In this document: positions 60,288 through 64,000 of the stretch, piece after piece
Layout: each line of letters begins with the position of its first letter
Numbering within the stretch: position 1 is the stretch's first letter
Source: Pelodera strongyloides
Taxonomy: Eukaryota; Nematoda; Chromadorea; Rhabditida; Rhabditidae
DNA length: 64,000 bases
Direction of reading: 5' to 3'
Assembly (NCBI GenBank): GCA_036852015.1
Contig: JAANDG010000413.1
Coordinates: forward strand, 62,001-126,000
Position numbers and translations under genes: made by a program
The notes under the pieces: model-generated
Told to the model about the DNA's origin: nothing
Seen by the model: the letters and a program-made list of their open reading frames with translations, nothing else
The model's database searches: none

Positions 60288-63200
60288 TTATTCGAATACC
60301 TGATATGCGAGGGTGGATATTCTCTGTCTTCGAGTCACAAAGAAGAGACCTCCGGCACCAGCACCCGCACCCACAATCAGCATGAAGACGGCCAGCACAA
60401 ACCTGGAATAAAGAGGAATTACTTATAAGAATTACACACAATGGGTCACACACAAGGCTATCGTCATTTACATGCAAAGTGCTACGCTACTTCGCTTGTA
60501 CTTGCAGTTTAGAAGTTTAGAAGGGTAAGACAAGATAGAAGCTTCACTAAAAAAAGTAAAGAGAAAGATCCAATAATCCATGCCATACGATAAAAAAGAC
60601 ACAAAAAGCGAAGTATATCACGCATTCTCAGACAAATTTAATTTCAAAAATCTCACTAACAATATGATCAAGGCAAAAGACTCACATCGACCCTCCGGTG
60701 TATCCCTCAAAATGGGGCGGCGGGGGAGGGGGCGGGAACACGCCCACGGGGCCAGAGGAGACAGACCATTCCTAGGAGACAAAATAAATAAAATAACACG
60801 AATAATTTCAATCACAAACGGTTCAGCCAGCGTTCAATTTCAATCAACGCGTTGAAAGTTACTACAAAACGGTTCCATTCCAAGGAGACACAGTGAAAAG
60901 TCATGTAAAGACGGAATCAAATTAAAATTTAATATATACAAATTGCTATTTAAACAAATTAAAACAACAATAGCAAATAAAATAGGAATTTAAAAAAATA
61001 CACACAAATCAGTCAATAAAAAACGGTTATATATATTATTATTATTATTACAAAATCCTAATATACAAACATTATTATAATTATTATTAATCAAAAATTA
61101 GTGTTACAAAAAAGAAGATGAAAATTAAAGTGGGTACCTGAGGTTTTCCTTCAGCATCGTTGAACGAAATTTTCCATCCGGAAGAGAGCAATGTTTCATT
61201 GACTTTACGAAGTACTTCCAACTCGGACGTTTCCTTTAATTAAAGCAACGATTACTATCGGCTAGCATTGTCGAATGAATGTGGATATCTACACCACACC
61301 GTACATCTAGCAGAACGCAGAACCAATTTCCACAAACGATATACGGAGAATTCAGACGAATAGAGAAAATACGAACATGCTACGATTCGGTATAACAATT
61401 ATTTTCATAAATATACTTAACTAGAGCCTAGAGCCAGGCCAGCAATGCATAACCATGGCTATACTTTACAATAAATAAGTACAATTAAATTAGTTAAAAG
61501 TCACAAACTAACATTCTTCAAATCTTTAACTTGAGCGTGAGGCACATTCAATGCGGGGGCAATTGATACAATAACTGCAGAGGATGATGCTGTCGGCACC
61601 TGGAACGAAGGGTTGTTGGTGTGAATTCCCTGCCAAGACAAAGAGTAAATTCCATAATTCCATTTTTATATGAATCAAGACAAACAGATAACTGAGTCCA
61701 CAGTAATTAATTGAGTGAGGAAAAACCCACAAATGCATATCGGATTCTTGACGGGTTTACGGGGGTGATAGCATCAATAGCTTTTGCAATTGCTGCAGTC
61801 AAATACGGGAAGACAGGCGAAATAGACGATATCGGTCCTAAATGGGAAATGAAAATAAAATATTTATAATAAAAATGTGACAATTCAAACATTCTATGAT
61901 TACTAGAGCACAACCATATGCTCAACGACTCCTAGATACTACATTGAACAAGTACCAGACATAAAGTAACGAATAAACTTACTATCATTGAATTCCACGG
62001 AAAAGGTGGCCGCGGATGCATGATTATAACATGAAGAAATATCAGGGAGCGGGCCTTCAGGAAGAGAGAGTAGGTGGAAGTAGGACAACATCGACGACTA
62101 AACACAATCATTAGAATGAAGAAATGATAATATTGATAATAAAAATAATCGAAAATACACAAATATATAATACCATAAGAAGTGAGGACAGAAGGTGTGT
62201 GTCTAAGAGGGATAAAGTCACACACACAACACAACGTACAGAAACGCGAAAATCGAGTCTGAGACTGAACTGAAAAAAAAAGAGAGAAAACAAAGCGCAG
62301 ATAAAACATTGGAAAACAACTCACATTTTTATATACGGTGACGTCATAAAGCCTGTTACCAAGCATACGAAGGGCGACTTTGTCAGTGGCAGAAATACGT
62401 GCACGGAAGACCGACAAAACACCATCCACGCTCTCTTCCTAAATAGACTCCAAGTAAAAAAAAGTACATAGTTCAGACGCAATCGGGTTCTTCCTCCCGA
62501 TCCAAACCCTTTCTTACTAAGTAAAACAGTAAGTAGAAACAAACAAACACTCACGTTATCATACTGACTCCAGTTGACATTTTGTGGGACAAAGAGTGAA
62601 ACGGCCGATTTCATTGTGAGTACTTCAGCATCGACTTGAACGTCGGAAGTCGAGTTGGATAGTGTAACCGTTGCCAGACAACGACCATCAGAAGACAGCG
62701 AGTGAGAATAACCTAAAATGTCTATTTAGCAACGAATACCGAGCAGCCGAGTTTGCCGATTCACCAAAGAAGTGAAGAAACTTAAATTTCTGGTGCTTAG
62801 TCTTAGTCCTTCATTCAAACTATCTAATCTAAAGACAATGTCAACGTTGAGTTTCTTCAGCTAAGGAGTGAGAGTGGATGATCACAACCGAGACAAATAC
62901 ACGTATAGTTGTTTGCGAAATATGGCAAAATGTGTAAGTAAGGTAGATCAAAGACAGATTGCCAACACACAAATAAGGTAAGCCCCAAACATTACCTGTA
63001 GCAAAGTTGTGGACGAGAATACTCGTTGACGGCGCAATGTGTTCATCATTCACTACGGCCATAGTCCCATTCACTGGGGTTCCTTCCACTATCACTAGGG
63101 AGGAAGAGGAGCGGTAGGTGAACTGATAATGAATATAAGTTGAATTTCACAAGGTGTGGGGCACAAATTAGTTCAGTGCGTAAATGAAGGTCGTATCCAT

Positions 63201-64000
63201 TTGATTATGTTTGTCTTTTCGATATATGTGATCAATAAACTATAATTAAGGTAGTCTGTTTTGCTTACAATTAATGAAACGAAAGAATTTATAAGGGGAT
63301 GAAAACCATATGTTGCACGTAAATATATAAAATTGGCTCCGGAGTGACTTTTGTTACAAAGTTATATTTGCAAATATAAAGAAAAATATAAAACTTTCCG
63401 ACTTACCAGAACATTGAGATCGTTCGGTTGTCCACCAACATGTACAGTGGCTTTAAAATCGGACGGTAATGTAACATTTACAGGCGCAGGCTGCAGGCCA
63501 TCACATACGACATGCCCGGGAACCTAAACAAATACAAATATATGCAAATTCTAATAACACCATCGAAATTATACCTTACAATCGTTCCTATGTGTTCTTC
63601 AAAGAATTTAATAAAGATTCAAATCCAAAAAACATTTGAAAAGGAATACTTACATCGAAAATTGTGTCCTTTTCAGCAGGGTCAGAAAATTTGGTGAACG
63701 ACACCATAACATGTTGATCAGCTGTTTCATTCGCGTCTACAAATGCAAATGGTTACATGGGTCTATCTGTCTAAGTTATCGATTTCCTAAAAATGCGTAG
63801 TACTACTTACTACTTTACGAGCTAAATGTAACTTTACCGGGAAATTAGTATATTCACGAAAAGAGAAAACGTCAACATATGATATGAAAGATAACGAACA
63901 AATAACACCTCATTGTGTAAATGTATGTGTAAATAAATATTTAAGTAGTAAAAAGTAAAAAAGGAGAGAAACGAACTTGAAATATTGGCGAAATGCTTGA
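60288..64000 (-). CDS. Single-pass membrane glycoprotein, C-terminal part
   Basis: Partial; the gene continues beyond the window end. In-phase exons include 61983-62097, 61731-61837, 61513-61629, 61138-61233, 60686-60771 and 60288-60402, with earlier ones near 63651-63738, 63407-63523, 62996-63117, 62554-62712 and 62324-62438. The ectodomain of 350 or more residues has sequons NVT, NGT, NST, NWS and NET, and beta-strand-like repeats ([22 protein letters not shown]-type [20 protein letters not shown]). It ends in a Pro run ([17 protein letters not shown]), one membrane span rich in Gly/Ala ([20 protein letters not shown]) and a short basic tail [18 protein letters not shown] fits a Tyr-based sorting signal. 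I do not recognise the family. Immunoglobulin-like or nuclear-pore gp210-like ectodomains are possible but not shown. The tail might extend if ATATCAG|GTATTC is used as a donor. Confidence 0.7.

Overview
This is nuclear DNA from a nematode. The evidence is a cuticle collagen with the nematode N-terminal transmembrane domain, many short exons (about 30-190 nt) with TTTTCAG-type acceptors, and start codons lying a few bases after an acceptor-like TTTCAG or TATAG, as expected for spliced-leader trans-splicing. Base composition is AT-rich outside exons. The species cannot be named from the sequence. All exon models were built by eye from splice signals, reading phase and similarity to known families; no search was run.

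Layout. 1-92 is a fold-back element. 789-3275 and 4119-6836 (both minus strand) are a tandem pair of paralogous Cys-rich zinc-binding protein genes of a family I do not recognise; the first copy carries a net one-base frameshift. 8498-18843 (minus) is a 27-exon secretory-pathway Ca2+/Mn2+ ATPase (SPCA, pmr-1 type). One of its introns holds a complete two-exon cuticle collagen gene on the plus strand (11085-12089). 18844-28010 is a gene-poor stretch with a tRNA relic and MITEs. 28011-31832 (minus) is the splicing factor smu-1. 32733-37446 (minus) is the Golgi stacking protein GRASP. 38044-40521 is a 5'-truncated, frameshifted LINE. 41019-46894 (plus) is exocyst subunit exoc-8, with a tRNA-derived SINE and MITEs in its introns. 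47670-48500 holds two minisatellites. 48643-54488 (minus) holds two unrecognised genes, flanked by inverted copies of the same minisatellite. 56109-59461 (minus) is mitochondrial ribosomal protein L15. 60288 to the window end (minus) is the C-terminal part of an unrecognised single-pass membrane glycoprotein.

The conserved genes are housekeeping functions, three of them in the secretory pathway (SPCA, GRASP, Exo84). Their adjacency gives no evidence of an operon: intergenic gaps are mostly large and repeat-filled. The accessory content is mainly short non-autonomous transposons belonging to several distinct terminal-repeat families, minisatellites, and the duplicated Cys-rich family. That family is the best candidate here for something undescribed.
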